A DNA stretch of 64,000 nt from Flintibacter muris (GCF_943192995.1 NZ_CALPCP010000019.1:1-64000), one strand, 5' to 3'. Shown: positions 50,133-59,430, counted from the first letter of the stretch. A program made the numbers and translations. The notes: generated by a model not told the origin, from the sequence alone.

Positions 50133-51590
50133 ATGCCCCGCAAACGTCACCGTTTTCAAACTCCGCCCCCGGCGGATCCCATTGCCGCCGCCCGGGATTC
50201 CTCCCTGGCCCTGCGGCTGAATGTGGGCTTTTTTCTGCGTCAGCTGGGTATCTTTGCTGCAATGGATTTGCTGCTGGTGGTGCTGGCCGTCTTTGGCATG
50301 TCCCTTTATGCGGAAAACCGGTGTGCCGAAGTGGTGGACATGGTCAACGTCCGGGGGGTGCCCTCCGAGGACGCCCTGGCCTGGATGGAGGCCAGCGACT
50401 ACACCATCACCCCTCTGGACCGGGACCCCGAGGGGCTGGACTATACCGTAACCACCTGGCTGCCCACCTGCCGGCGGGAGACTGTAGACGGCCTGCGCAC
50501 CTGGAACTTCAGCAGCTTTTATACGGTGGAAATGCACAACAACGGCCAGCCTTACGCCGTCACGGTGGATACCTCCGGCATCTTCACCGGCCTGTACTGG
50601 GCAGGGGTGGTGATTCTGGTCTGCCAGGGGCTGTCCCTGATTACCAACCTGTTCCGCAGCGGCCGCTCTATCCGCAAGGTACTGCGGCCCATTCAGGACC
50701 TGGCCGCCACGGCGGCCCGGCTCAACTCCATGACCCACATGTCCCGGCGGGAAATTGAGAGCCTGGCGGGGGAGCTGGACAAGATCGATGCCGCCCACCT
50801 GGACAGCCGTATCGACCTGCCTCCCACCCAGAAGGAGCTGCGCTCCCTGGCCCAGTCCATCAACGAGATGATGGACCGGGTGAACCAGGCCTACAGTGCC
50901 CAGATGCGCTTTGTCTCCGACGCCAGCCACGAGCTGCGCACCCCCATCGCTGTGATCCAGGGCTACGCCGCCCTGCTGGACCGGTGGGGCAAAACTGACC
51001 CAGAGGCTTTACAGGAGTCGATCGACGCCATCCGGGGGGAGGCCGCCTCTATGGAGCGGCTGGTGGAGCAGCTGCTCTTCCTGGCCCGGGGGGATAACGA
51101 CTCCCAGCCGGTGAAAATGGAGCCGCTGGACCTCACCGACCTGGCCGGCGAGGTGCTGCGGGAGGAGGAGATGATCCACCCCGAGCGCATCTTCCTCCCC
51201 CGCTGGGGGGAGGACCCTGTCAGCATATATGCTGACCCCGGTCTGATGAAGCAGGTGCTGCGCATTCTGATGGACAACAGCCTGAAATACAGCCCCCCCG
51301 AGGGCCGGGTATATCTGCGGGTGTCCAGAAGCGGGGAGAATGTCCGGGTCACCGTCCAGGACGAGGGGATGGGCATCCCCCCGGAGGGAATTCCCCTTAT
51401 CTTTGACCGGTTCTACCGCACCGATCTCTCCCGGGACAGGAAGACCGGCGGCACCGGCCTGGGGCTGTCTATCGCCAAGTGGATTGTGGAGCGCCACGGC
51501 GGCTGGTTTGAGGTGGTATCCCGCCCTGATGTGGGTACCCGCATCACCGTTGTTTTGCCTGCGCTCCGGGAGGAGGAAAAAGCGTCATGA
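50133..51590 (+). CDS. Sensor histidine kinase
   Basis: ATG at 50133 after GAGGAGG; 485 residues. There are two membrane helices (about 31-58 and 153-173) with an extracellular domain of about 95 residues between them, then a HAMP-like linker. The DHp domain has phospho-accepting His266 (FVSDASHELRTPIAVIQGYA), and the ATPase domain has N box (LRILMDNSLKYSPPEG), G1 (VQDEGMGIPPEG), F (IFDRFYRTDLS) and G2 (TGGTGLGLSIAKWIVE). It partners the OmpR-type regulator at 48784. The flavodoxin gene and a palindromic repeat separate them. The signal is unknown. Confidence 0.95.
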   Translation: MPRKRHRFQTPPPADPIAAARDSSLALRLNVGFFLRQLGIFAAMDLLLVVLAVFGMSLYAENRCAEVVDMVNVRGVPSEDALAWMEASDYTITPLDRDPEGLDYTVTTWLPTCRRETVDGLRTWNFSSFYTVEMHNNGQPYAVTVDTSGIFTGLYWAGVVILVCQGLSLITNLFRSGRSIRKVLRPIQDLAATAARLNSMTHMSRREIESLAGELDKIDAAHLDSRIDLPPTQKELRSLAQSINEMMDRVNQAYSAQMRFVSDASHELRTPIAVIQGYAALLDRWGKTDPEALQESIDAIRGEAASMERLVEQLLFLARGDNDSQPVKMEPLDLTDLAGEVLREEEMIHPERIFLPRWGEDPVSIYADPGLMKQVLRILMDNSLKYSPPEGRVYLRVSRSGENVRVTVQDEGMGIPPEGIPLIFDRFYRTDLSRDRKTGGTGLGLSIAKWIVERHGGWFEVVSRPDVGTRITVVLPALREEEKAS

Positions 51591-52153
51591 AGCTGCGTTT
51601 TGCCGGAGAGGCAGATGTCCCCGCCCTGCGGGCCATCTATGAGCACTTCATCCCCACCAATATCACATTTGAGTATGTTCTGCCCAGCGGGGAGGAGTTT
51701 TCCCGGCGGATGGCCTCCGTTTTGGAGATGTATCCCTATTTGGCCGCCGTGGAAGGGGACACCGTTCTGGGCTACGCCTACGCCCACCGTATCGCGGAGC
51801 GGGCGGCTTATGGCTGGGGGGCGGAGCTGTCCATTTACCTCCGCCCCGGCGAGGAGGGAAGGGGGCTGGGCGCCCGGCTGTACCGGGCGCTGATGGAGCT
51901 GCTGCGGCTCCAGGGTGTACGGACGGCCTACGGCCTGGTGGCAAGCCCTAACCCCGCCAGCGAGGGGCTTCATTCCGCCCTGGGGTTCCGCCTGATGGGG
52001 GTACAGCGAAACGCGGGCTATAAAAACGGCCAGTGGATCGATTTGCTCTGGTTTGAAAAGGCCCTGGCCCCCTATGATCCGGAGCCAGGGCCGCTGGTCC
52101 CTGTGGGGGAACTGCCCCCAGAACAGGTCCAGGCTGTACTGGAATGTGGTTGA
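51587..52153 (+). CDS. GNAT N-acetyltransferase (phosphinothricin-type)
   Basis: This 188-residue protein overlaps the kinase stop by 4 bases. The GNAT fold shows 'AGEADVPALRAIYEHFIPTN' at the N-terminus, 'AELSIYLRPGEEGRGLGARL' (acetyl-CoA loop, R-G-x-G-A) and 'GLVASPNPASEGLHSALGFR', then RNAGYKNGQWIDLLWFEK. The pattern 'vYl.p...GrGlG..L...L' with 'N..S..lh...GF' is that of phosphinothricin/methionine-sulfoximine acetyltransferases. The substrate here is not known. It probably acetylates a small amine and is translated with the two-component operon. Confidence 0.85.
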   Translation: MKLRFAGEADVPALRAIYEHFIPTNITFEYVLPSGEEFSRRMASVLEMYPYLAAVEGDTVLGYAYAHRIAERAAYGWGAELSIYLRPGEEGRGLGARLYRALMELLRLQGVRTAYGLVASPNPASEGLHSALGFRLMGVQRNAGYKNGQWIDLLWFEKALAPYDPEPGPLVPVGELPPEQVQAVLECG

Positions 52154-52161
52154 CTTGGCCT

Positions 52162-53307
52162 TTACTGGCCGAAAATTTCTGCGGCCTGCCTCATATTCTC
52201 AATAATGGGGACTGAGAAGGGACACCGCTTTTCGCATGCGCCGCAGGCCACGCACTCCCTGGCGTGATGGGGGAGGACCGCGTAGTGCTCCCGCACCGTC
52301 TCAGGCAGCTGTCCCTGAGCCCTGGCCAGGTTGAGGAACTTGGTCACGTTTGCCACGTCGATACCCCGGGGACAGGGGGCGCAGTGGCCGCAGTACATGC
52401 AGTGGCCCTCCCAGCTGATTTTGGGCATGGCGGCAAAGGCGGCGGCGTAGTCCTTTTCGCTGTCGGGGGCATTCTCATAGGCGGCGCACTGGACAAGCTC
52501 CTCCACCGTCCGGGCTCCGGCCATGACACAGGCCACCCCGGGCCGGGTGAGGGCGTAGTGCAGACACTGGAAGGGAGTGAGCGCCACCCCGGCAGGGGAG
52601 TACTGGCTCAGCAGATCGCCGCCGCCAAAGGCCTTCATCACCGTGATACCCACCCCCCGGCGCTGGCAGCTCTCATACAGGGCCTGGCGCTGGGGGTCCA
52701 TGTTTACCAGGGGCTTTTCATAGGCCGACTCCGCCCACAGCTGCTCCACATCCTCGTTGGCGGGCTGGAGGTCGTAACAGGGGTTGACGCTGAACATGAG
52801 CACATCAATAAGCCCGCTGTCCACCGCCGCCTGGCCCACCTCCGGGTTGTGGCTGGACAGGCCGATACAGCCGATCTTCCCTGCCTCTTTCAGCTCCTGG
52901 GCGTAGGCCATGATGGGACCGTTCACAATCTCCTCCCAGTCGGACAGGGCGTCGGAGTAGTGAATCATACCAATCTCAATCAAATCGGTGTTCAGCAGGC
53001 GGAGCATCTCCTCAAAGCCGGCCTTTACTTTACTGATGTCCCGGGTGCGCAGATACTGTCCCTTCTCCCAGACGGAGCACAGATGGGATTGCAGGACAAA
53101 TTTGTCCCGCCGGCCCTCCATAGCACGGCCCAGATTGGCCCGGATCTCCGGGTTGGGGGTGTACAGGTCAATGCAGTTGACCCCCAGCACCTCCATTTTG
53201 TCCACAAATTCCTTCACCTGTTCATAGCTCTTGTCCACCAGACCCTCACAGCCCATGGCGATTTCGCTGACCTTCAGGCCGGTACGGCCCAATGTACGGT
53301 AATTCAT
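52162..53307 (-). CDS. Aldo/keto reductase with two 4Fe-4S cluster motifs
   Basis: The start MNYRTLGRTGLKVSEIAMGC follows GGAGG by six bases; 381 residues. The N-terminal 280 residues are the aldo-keto reductase barrel: DLYTPNPEIRANLGRAMEG (catalytic Asp/Tyr region), 'LIEIGMIHYSDALSDWEEIV' and 'GKIGCIGLSSHNPEVGQAAV'. The C-terminal part has two ferredoxin-type clusters, CMYCGHCAPCPRGIDV and CVACGACEKRCPFSVP. It probably reduces a carbonyl or related substrate, exchanging electrons through the clusters, which suits anaerobes. The gene is convergent with the GNAT gene and has a MerR-type promoter (53336-53366). Confidence 0.92.
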   Translation of the reverse strand: MNYRTLGRTGLKVSEIAMGCEGLVDKSYEQVKEFVDKMEVLGVNCIDLYTPNPEIRANLGRAMEGRRDKFVLQSHLCSVWEKGQYLRTRDISKVKAGFEEMLRLLNTDLIEIGMIHYSDALSDWEEIVNGPIMAYAQELKEAGKIGCIGLSSHNPEVGQAAVDSGLIDVLMFSVNPCYDLQPANEDVEQLWAESAYEKPLVNMDPQRQALYESCQRRGVGITVMKAFGGGDLLSQYSPAGVALTPFQCLHYALTRPGVACVMAGARTVEELVQCAAYENAPDSEKDYAAAFAAMPKISWEGHCMYCGHCAPCPRGIDVANVTKFLNLARAQGQLPETVREHYAVLPHHARECVACGACEKRCPFSVPIIENMRQAAEIFGQ

Positions 53308-53335
53308 GACCATCCTCCTAGATTTTAGTGGAACC

Positions 53336-53366
53336 ATCTTATCACTTGAAGCCGGGTTTAAGTCAA
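53336..53366 (-). promoter_or_regulatory. Promoter with 19-bp spacer, MerR-type, ahead of the aldo/keto reductase
   Basis: Minus strand: TTGACT, 19 bases, TAAGAT. The spacer is overlong and carries the partial dyad CTTGA...TCAAG, the design used by MerR-family activators. The regulator gene is not in the window. Confidence 0.5.
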
Positions 53367-53655
53367 GAGGGAGTTTCCCGATCTGTTGACGGTCAGAGCT
53401 GATGGTGCTATCATTATAGCGAGCTTCAAAATTGCGGCCAGCGGGCCGCCAAAGACGGCAGCCCCTGCAAATCATCTGTAGGGGCCGGCCCGTTTGTCTT
53501 GAACGTCCATTCAGTTCCAATGGATTAGGCGGTTTTCCAATAGACTGCTCTTTGTTATCTCCAAATTTTCATTTGTCGTTTTGAATATATCATGTGGAAC
53601 GATGCGTTTTAATCTTTAAGTTCGTGAAGTCGTCTGCGCTCTCCCCCATCAGCAC
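53367..53655. repeat. Intergenic region with second copy of the REP-like repeat
   Basis: 53413-53500 repeats the opening TATAGC-A-CTTCAAAATTGC of the 47997 element and has GC-rich palindromes (GCGGCCAGCGGGCCGC; GCAGCCCCTGC...GTAGGGGCC). The rest is AT-rich, with no gene seen. Confidence 0.55.
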
Positions 53656-53683
53656 AAAAGGGCCGTCCATAGGGACGGCCCTT
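53656..53683 (-). terminator. Terminator of the ABC-transporter operon
   Basis: Minus strand: AAGGGCCGTCC-CTAT-GGACGGCCCTT followed by TTG. The stop codon of the ATPase gene is 5 bases away. Confidence 0.75.
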
Positions 53684-53687
53684 AATC

Positions 53688-54410
53688 CTATAATACCTTG
53701 GACAAAAACAGCTGAGTCCGGGGGTTCTGGGGGTGGTCGAAGAACTCCTTGGGGGCGTTCTGCTCCAGAATGTGGCCGCCGTCCATAAACAGCACCCGGC
53801 TGCCCACCTCACGGGCAAAGCCCATCTCGTGGGTGACCACCACCATGGTCATGCCGTCCCGGGCCAGCTCCTTCATCACGTCCAGCACCTCGCCCACCAT
53901 TTCAGGGTCCAGGGCAGAGGTGGGCTCATCAAAGAGCATGACCTTGGGCTTCATAGCCAGGGCCCGGACAATGGCGATCCGCTGTTTCTGTCCGCCGGAC
54001 AGCTGGTTGGGGTAGGCGTCCGCTTTGTCGGCCAGATCCACCCGCTGGAGCAGCTGGGACGCCGCCTTGTCGGCCTCCTCCTGCTTCATCAGCCCGGTGC
54101 GCACCGGGGCCAGGGTGATGTTCTTCCGGATGGTCATGTTGGGGAACAGGTTGAAGTGCTGAAACACCATGCCCATCTGCTGGCGGATCTTGTCGATCTT
54201 CACCTTGGGGTCGGTGATGACGGTGCCCTCAAAGGTGATGGTCCCCTTGGTGGGGGTCTCCAGAAGATTGAGGCAGCGCAGGAAGGTGGATTTGCCCGAA
54301 CCGGAGGGACCAATCACCACCACCTTCTCCCCGGGGCTGATATGCTCGGAGATGTTGTCCAGCACCAGGTGGTCGCCGAAGGACTTGGACAGATTTTTAA
54401 CGTCGATCAC
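53688..54410 (-). CDS. Polar amino-acid ABC transporter ATPase (GlnQ-like)
   Basis: The 240-residue ATPase has Walker [16 protein letters not shown], the Q-loop ([15 protein letters not shown]), the signature [15 protein letters not shown], Walker [16 protein letters not shown] and the switch His ([10 protein letters not shown]). Length and sequence are those of the GlnQ/HisP class, which drives uptake of glutamine or related amino acids. It overlaps the permease gene by 14 bases. Gene order is binding protein, permease, ATPase, from a promoter at 56127-56155. Confidence 0.95.
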   Translation of the reverse strand: MIDVKNLSKSFGDHLVLDNISEHISPGEKVVVIGPSGSGKSTFLRCLNLLETPTKGTITFEGTVITDPKVKIDKIRQQMGMVFQHFNLFPNMTIRKNITLAPVRTGLMKQEEADKAASQLLQRVDLADKADAYPNQLSGGQKQRIAIVRALAMKPKVMLFDEPTSALDPEMVGEVLDVMKELARDGMTMVVVTHEMGFAREVGSRVLFMDGGHILEQNAPKEFFDHPQNPRTQLFLSKVL

Positions 54411-55116
54411 TTTCGCGCAGCCTCCTTTCCAGCCTCCCCTGGGCCCAGGTGAAGACGATCACAATGGCTAAGTACATCACGGCGATACCGATCAGAGGCG
54501 GCATGTAGTCGAAGGTCCGGCCGCCAATGCGGGAGGCGTGGTAGGTCAGCTCGGCCGCGCCAATGGCGCTGACCAGGGAGGTATCCTTAAACAGGGTGAT
54601 GAATTCGTTGCCCAGGGAGGGGAGAATGTTCTTGAAGGCCTGGGGGATGACGATAAAGCGCATGGTGTCAAAGTAATTCAAGCCCAGGGAGCGCCCCGCC
54701 TCCGACTGACCAATGTCCACGCTCATCAGGCCGCCCCGGATGATCTCCGCCACATAGGCCCCTGAGTTGATGCCCAGGCCGATAAAGCCCACCATCACCT
54801 TATTCCGGCTGGTGGAGAAGATGACAAAGCTCCAGATGAGCAGTTGTACCATCATGGGGGTGCCCCGAATGACGGTGGTGTAGATGTTGCAGAAGACGTT
54901 GGCGATACCAAGCAGGAAATTCCGCCGTCCTGGGCGCTGCTGGTCGTGGGCGGTGCGGACTACGGCAATAACCAGCCCCAGACAGGTACCCAGAATCAGG
55001 GCGATCACAGTCATCTCCAAGGTGACGCCCAGACCCTGGAGGTAGAGCTTCCAGCGGTCTGCCTCCAGGAACGCGGTGTGGAACCGGTCGAGCGTACGAT
55101 AGAACCATTGAAGCAT
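54397..55116 (-). CDS. Polar amino-acid ABC transporter permease
   Basis: The 239-residue membrane protein has about five helices. The conserved permease loop (EAA-type) is '[20 protein letters not shown]' followed by [19 protein letters not shown], and the early part has [11 protein letters not shown] as in HisM/GlnP permeases. It forms the membrane channel with the ATPase encoded downstream. It begins 66 bases after the binding-protein stop, with a hairpin between them. Confidence 0.93.
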   Translation of the reverse strand: MLQWFYRTLDRFHTAFLEADRWKLYLQGLGVTLEMTVIALILGTCLGLVIAVVRTAHDQQRPGRRNFLLGIANVFCNIYTTVIRGTPMMVQLLIWSFVIFSTSRNKVMVGFIGLGINSGAYVAEIIRGGLMSVDIGQSEAGRSLGLNYFDTMRFIVIPQAFKNILPSLGNEFITLFKDTSLVSAIGAAELTYHASRIGGRTFDYMPPLIGIAVMYLAIVIVFTWAQGRLERRLRESDRR

Positions 55117-55146
55117 AGCGAGGGCCTCCTTTCTTCCGATAGGGAA

Positions 55147-55173
55147 GAAGGGCGGCCCAAAAAGCCGCCCTTC
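55147..55173 (-). terminator. Hairpin between binding-protein and permease genes
   Basis: GAAGGGCGGC-CCAAAAA-GCCGCCCTTC, a 10-bp stem with short T content after it on the minus strand. Such hairpins after the binding-protein gene usually let it be expressed above the membrane genes (partial termination or 3'-end protection). Confidence 0.7.
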
Positions 55174-55182
55174 CCTGGGTGT

Positions 55183-56067
55183 TTAGTCAGCGGTAATATA
55201 CTTGTCCACGATCTGCTGGAAGGTGCCGTCGGCCTTCAGCTCAGCCACGGCCTGGTTGACTGCCTCACGCAGAGCGTCGTTGCCCTTGGCAAAGCCAATG
55301 GCGTAGTCCTCCACGACCCACTCGCCCTCCAGGATCTTCAATCCCTCAGTGGCGGCGACAAAGGACTTGGCGGGTTCGTTGTCGATAATAACCGCGTCAA
55401 TCTGCCCGTTGGCCAGGGCCATGACAGCCAGGGAGCCGGTGTCGTAGGCGGTAACGTGGTCGGCACCGTAGCCGCCGTTTTCCGGGGTGTCGGAGGCGAA
55501 AATGTAGCCGGTGGTATCCGCCTGGCAGCCGATCATCTCGGCATTTTCCAGGTCGTCAATGGACTGGATGGGGGAATCCTCCTTCACAATGACCACCTGC
55601 ACGCCGGTGGCGTAGCTGTCGGAGAAGTCCATAACCTCCAGGCGCTCGTCGGTGATGGTGATGCCCGCCATGGCAATGTCACTCTGTCCGGTCTGGACAG
55701 CGGTGAGGGCGGCGTTAAAGCCCATGTCGTCAATGACCAGCTCCAGGCCCAGCTTGTCGGCAATGGCGGCAGCCACCTCCACGTCAATGCCCTCAAAGCC
55801 GGTGCCGTTAAAGCCGCCGCCGTCGGCGGTCATCTCATAGGGAGGGAAGCCGGCCTCGGTGGACATGATCAGCTTGCCGGGCTGCACGGTGGTGAAGCCT
55901 CCGGAGGGGGTGGCGGAACTGGCGTCGCCGCCGTTCTGGGTGCTGGAAGAGGCAGGGGGATTGCTGGAAGCGGCGGGGGTGGAATTGGCGCTGTTATTCC
56001 CGCCGCCGCAGGCGGCCAGAGACAGGGACATGGCTGCGGCCATAGTCAAAGCAAGAATCTTTTTCAT
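55183..56067 (-). CDS. Amino-acid-binding lipoprotein of the ABC transporter
   Basis: 294 residues. A lipoprotein signal peptide ends LSLAACGGG (lipid attached to the Cys). A Ser/Asn/Pro-rich linker follows to about residue 60, then a family-3 solute-binding domain: 'MSTEAGFPPYEMTADGGGFN', GFEGIDVEVAAAIADKLG, GQSDIAMAGITITDERL and 'ALANGQIDAVIIDNEPAKSF'. The ligand is probably a polar amino acid. Its promoter (56127-56155) is near consensus. It is the first gene of the operon. Confidence 0.94.
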   Translation of the reverse strand: MKKILALTMAAAMSLSLAACGGGNNSANSTPAASSNPPASSSTQNGGDASSATPSGGFTTVQPGKLIMSTEAGFPPYEMTADGGGFNGTGFEGIDVEVAAAIADKLGLELVIDDMGFNAALTAVQTGQSDIAMAGITITDERLEVMDFSDSYATGVQVVIVKEDSPIQSIDDLENAEMIGCQADTTGYIFASDTPENGGYGADHVTAYDTGSLAVMALANGQIDAVIIDNEPAKSFVAATEGLKILEGEWVVEDYAIGFAKGNDALREAVNQAVAELKADGTFQQIVDKYITAD

Positions 56068-56450
56068 GTTAAAAACTCCTTTTCAAATGGGAACGATGTG
56101 ATTTGCTCTCCCGAATGCTGTGGGAAATTATACACCGGCAGATATACATAGTCAATAGATAAGTATTCAAAAATGTGGTGATATATGTCAGTATTTTGGG
56201 TGAATCAAACATAAGTATGAAAAACGGTGGGACAGCGAAGAAAAAATATACAAAAAATCAGGATGAATATACAAAACATCCATGTCTGTATTCTGCGAAA
56301 AAGGGAACCATCTGGAAATATTTACGTCTATAACAGGGGAGCGGAAATCTTTAAAATTTCTTAAAAAAAGCCGGATCGACTTGCTTTTTTGAAAAAAATT
56401 GTTATTCTTATCTTTGACTGCTGCGGCGAGGCCGCATTGGAGGAACGAAC
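56068..56450. other. AT-rich divergent intergenic region
   Basis: This gap separates the binding-protein gene (left) from the LTA-synthase-like gene (right). It contains the left promoter listed separately. To the right, TTGCTT at 56380 is 16 bases from TATTCT, a weaker candidate promoter for 56451. No gene or RNA was recognised in the AT-rich middle (56160-56370). Confidence 0.5.
56127..56155 (-). promoter_or_regulatory. Sigma-A promoter of the ABC-transporter operon
   Basis: Minus strand: TTGACT, 17 bases, TATAAT, 60 bases before the binding-protein start. Confidence 0.85.
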
Positions 56451-58274
56451 ATGAGAGCGCTTTTGTATGACGACACCTTCCCCAGGCTGGTGCGGGACTG
56501 GCGGGAAAATCCCGGCAAATGGCTGTCCCGGCTGGTTTTTCTGCTCGGCCCCTGGGTCTGCCTGTGGATGGTGGAGATTTTAAACGAGAACGACGTGTTT
56601 AACGACCTGGCCCCCTGGCAGGTGCTGATGAACATGGTGTTCTACTACTTTTTTTTCGCGGCTCTGCGGCTGATTCTGGGGCGAAACCGGCGCTCCGCCG
56701 CGGCGGGAACGGCGCTGGCCTTTCTCTTTGGACTGGTGAACCACTATGTACTTCGCTTTCGGGGCCGCATCCTCTTCCCGGCGGACGTCACCGGCTGGCG
56801 CACCGCCGCCAACGTGGCCAGCGGCTTTGACTACTCGGCGGACCAGTACATCACCCAGGCGGCCATTTTGTTTGTTTGCTATCTGTTTCTGGTGTTCTTT
56901 TGTGTTCCCCAGAGGAGGCGGGCCAAGATCCGCCTGCCTGCCGCCCTGCTGCTGTGGGCGGTGATGGCGGGCTACTGCTACGCCTTTTTCTGCACCGGCA
57001 TGCTCCCCGCTCTGGATATCTATACCCAGCAGTGGGTCACCCAGCGCAACGGTTTTCTGCTCAACTTTTCTATCGCCCTGCGGTACTCCTCGGTGGACAA
57101 GCCTGAGGATTACTCCAGGGACCTGGTGCTGGAGCTGATGGAGGACTACCCCGGCGTGGAGGGTAATCCGGAAGGAAAGCCGGTGAATATTGTGGTGGTG
57201 ATGAACGAGTCCTTTGGCGACCTGACAATCTTTGACAATCTGGACGCCTCAGAGGACCCCACCCCTTTCCTCCACTCCATGGAGGAGAACACCATCAAAG
57301 GCTGGATGTACTCCTCCGTCACCGGCGGCGGCACGGCCACCATTGAGTTTGAGTACCTCACCGGCTTTACCAGCCTGTTCCAGCCCCCGCACACTGTGGC
57401 CTACCAGCTGTATGTGGAGGAGGGCATGCCCTCCCTGGCTGCCCTGGCTTCCAGCCAGGGCTACGCCACAACGGCCTTTCACCCCTACAAATCCTCGGGC
57501 TGGAACCGGGTGATTGCCTATGACTACCTGAACTTTGACCGGCAGATGTATGAGGAGGACGTAGTGAACCCCTACATGATCCGCAGCTACATCTCCGACA
57601 AGTCGGATTATGAGATGATTTATCAGTCCACCCAGGTGGAGGACAGCAGCTTTTTCTTCACTGTCACCATGCAAAACCACAGCGGCTACACCCAGGGCTG
57701 GTACAATCTGCCCCGGACCATCCAGCTGCCCTCCAACCTGAAGGCGGCGGACTACAGCGCGGAGCAGTTTTTGGATCTGATGCGGGAGAGCGACAAGGCA
57801 CTGGAAGAGCTGATCGGTTACTACAGCCAGTGTGAGGAGCCCACCCTGGTTGTCTTCTTTGGCGACCACCAGCCTCCCCTGGCCAATGCCTTCTATGAGG
57901 AGCTTTATGGGAAAAAGCTGTCGGAGCGCACCACCCAGGAGGTGATGCAGCAGTACGCTGTCCCCTTCTTTATCTGGGCCAATTACGACATTGAGGAGCG
58001 CCAGGATGTTGTCATCAGCCCCAATTTCCTGGGGGTGCTCACCGCCCAGACCGCCGGCCTGCCCCTTACAGGGTACATGGAGTTTTTGTCCGACCTGTAC
58101 CAGGTCATGCCCGCCATCACCCCGGTGGGCTTTGTCACTGCCGACGGTGAATTTCTGTCCAAATCCGAACTCAGCCAGGAACAGCAGGAGTGGCTGTGGA
58201 AGTATGAGGTACTCAACTACTGCGGCATGGTGGACCTCTTTAATGAGGCCCGGCCCATGTTCTGTGTGGAATAA
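56451..58274 (+). CDS. LTA-synthase-family sulfatase-fold membrane enzyme
   Basis: 607 residues. Five membrane helices lie in the first about 190 residues, then an extracellular alkaline-phosphatase/sulfatase-type domain. This domain shows the metal-site 'VVVMNESFGDLTIFD' (Glu253), the nucleophile region SSVTGGGTATIEFEYLTG (Thr295 or Thr297, where LtaS has its catalytic Thr), 'TVTMQNHSGYTQGWYNLP', and LVVFFGDHQPPLANAF with the Asp-His metal ligands. Such enzymes transfer glycerol-phosphate from phosphatidylglycerol onto a polymer or glycan. The exact acceptor in this species is unknown. The ATG follows GGAGG by six bases. Confidence 0.9.
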   Translation: MRALLYDDTFPRLVRDWRENPGKWLSRLVFLLGPWVCLWMVEILNENDVFNDLAPWQVLMNMVFYYFFFAALRLILGRNRRSAAAGTALAFLFGLVNHYVLRFRGRILFPADVTGWRTAANVASGFDYSADQYITQAAILFVCYLFLVFFCVPQRRRAKIRLPAALLLWAVMAGYCYAFFCTGMLPALDIYTQQWVTQRNGFLLNFSIALRYSSVDKPEDYSRDLVLELMEDYPGVEGNPEGKPVNIVVVMNESFGDLTIFDNLDASEDPTPFLHSMEENTIKGWMYSSVTGGGTATIEFEYLTGFTSLFQPPHTVAYQLYVEEGMPSLAALASSQGYATTAFHPYKSSGWNRVIAYDYLNFDRQMYEEDVVNPYMIRSYISDKSDYEMIYQSTQVEDSSFFFTVTMQNHSGYTQGWYNLPRTIQLPSNLKAADYSAEQFLDLMRESDKALEELIGYYSQCEEPTLVVFFGDHQPPLANAFYEELYGKKLSERTTQEVMQQYAVPFFIWANYDIEERQDVVISPNFLGVLTAQTAGLPLTGYMEFLSDLYQVMPAITPVGFVTADGEFLSKSELSQEQQEWLWKYEVLNYCGMVDLFNEARPMFCVE

Positions 58275-58277
58275 GAG

Positions 58278-58304
58278 AAAGCCCCGCCGGTGGGCGGGGC
58301 TTTT
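58278..58304. terminator. Bidirectional terminator
   Basis: AAAGCCCCGCC-GGTG-GGCGGGGCTTTT lies between the convergent LTA-synthase-like and AI-2E genes, with a T-run on either strand. Confidence 0.85.
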
Positions 58305-58305
58305 A

Positions 58306-59430
58306 TCATGCTGTTTTTTTGCCGGGCTGGTTTCGCTTTGTCACATCATCCCGGAGAATCTGGTAGAAGGCGGCGGCCAGAGGAACGGCCAGCAGCATGC
58401 CGAATATGCCTAGCACGCCCCCGCCAATGGTGACGGCGGCCAGTACCCAGATACCGGGCAGTCCAATGGAGGAGCCCACCACTCTTGGATAGATCAGGTT
58501 GCCCTCCAACTGCTGGAGGACGGAGATAAACACCAGAAACAGCAGCGCTTGGATGGGGGAGACAGTAAAGATCATAAAGGCCCCCACCCCCGCACCGATA
58601 TAGGCTCCGGCCACCGGAATCAGGGCGGTGAAGCCAATCAGAGCCCCCACCATAGAGGCGTAGGGGAAGCGGAACAGCAGCATCCCGCCCATGCACAGCA
58701 GTCCCAGGATGACCGCCTCGGTACACTGTCCCACCACAAAGCGGCGGAAGCAGTTGTCCAGCGTCTCCAAAAAGTAGAGCAGGTGGCTGTACCAGCCGGG
58801 TTTTAGATAGGTTTTCAGCACCAGGGAGCACTGTCGGGACAAATTCTCCTTGCCCATAAGCAGATAGATGGAAAAGATGATGCTGACAATGGCGGTGAAG
58901 GCGGTGGACACGGCGGCGGAGACGATAGACACCAGCGAGCCCATCACGCCCCCCAGGCCGGCCAGCAGAAAATTTACTGCCTTAACGGCCAGCTCCTGCC
59001 AGTTCACCGTGCCGTCAGGGGCAAAGAGCCCGGCCAGCTGGTCCTGGTTTTCATTGAGCTTGATGCTCAGCTGCTGGAGCAGGGGCACCAGCTCCTGGAG
59101 GAGGAGGGTGACACTCTGGAGCAGTTCGGGGAGGATCATCCTCACAATAAGGGCCACCAGGGCTGCCAGGCTTGCGTAGGCCAGCAGCAGGCACACCGGC
59201 CGGCGGCTCCTCACCACCAGCGGCTGTTGAGACTTGGGAAGGTACCACCTCTCGTACATGCTCATAAGGATGTTGACGGCGTAGGCGATAACCGACCCCA
59301 GAACCAGGGGAAAACCGGCTCTCACCGCCAGCGCCGCCAGGTTGGACAGCATGTCCCAGTAGTGGATGGCCAGATAGAGCCCAAACAGCACCGCACCCCA
59401 CCGCAGCGGGGCCTTCCACTCCTGTTTCAT
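58306..59430 (-). CDS. AI-2E-family transporter
   Basis: The 374-residue protein has about eight membrane helices. The family pattern is visible in 'GSVIAYAVNILMSMYERWYL', 'STAFTAIVSIIFSIYLLMGK', 'DNCFRRFVVGQCTEAVILGL', 'GFTALIPVAGAYIGAGVGAF' and 'GNLIYPRVVGSSIGLPGIWV'. AI-2E proteins export or exchange small molecules or ions; the substrate is not predictable from sequence. It is directly upstream of the rimM stop (one base apart on the minus strand, rimM downstream), so these may be co-transcribed by chance neighbourhood. Confidence 0.92.
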   Translation of the reverse strand: MKQEWKAPLRWGAVLFGLYLAIHYWDMLSNLAALAVRAGFPLVLGSVIAYAVNILMSMYERWYLPKSQQPLVVRSRRPVCLLLAYASLAALVALIVRMILPELLQSVTLLLQELVPLLQQLSIKLNENQDQLAGLFAPDGTVNWQELAVKAVNFLLAGLGGVMGSLVSIVSAAVSTAFTAIVSIIFSIYLLMGKENLSRQCSLVLKTYLKPGWYSHLLYFLETLDNCFRRFVVGQCTEAVILGLLCMGGMLLFRFPYASMVGALIGFTALIPVAGAYIGAGVGAFMIFTVSPIQALLFLVFISVLQQLEGNLIYPRVVGSSIGLPGIWVLAAVTIGGGVLGIFGMLLAVPLAAAFYQILRDDVTKRNQPGKKTA

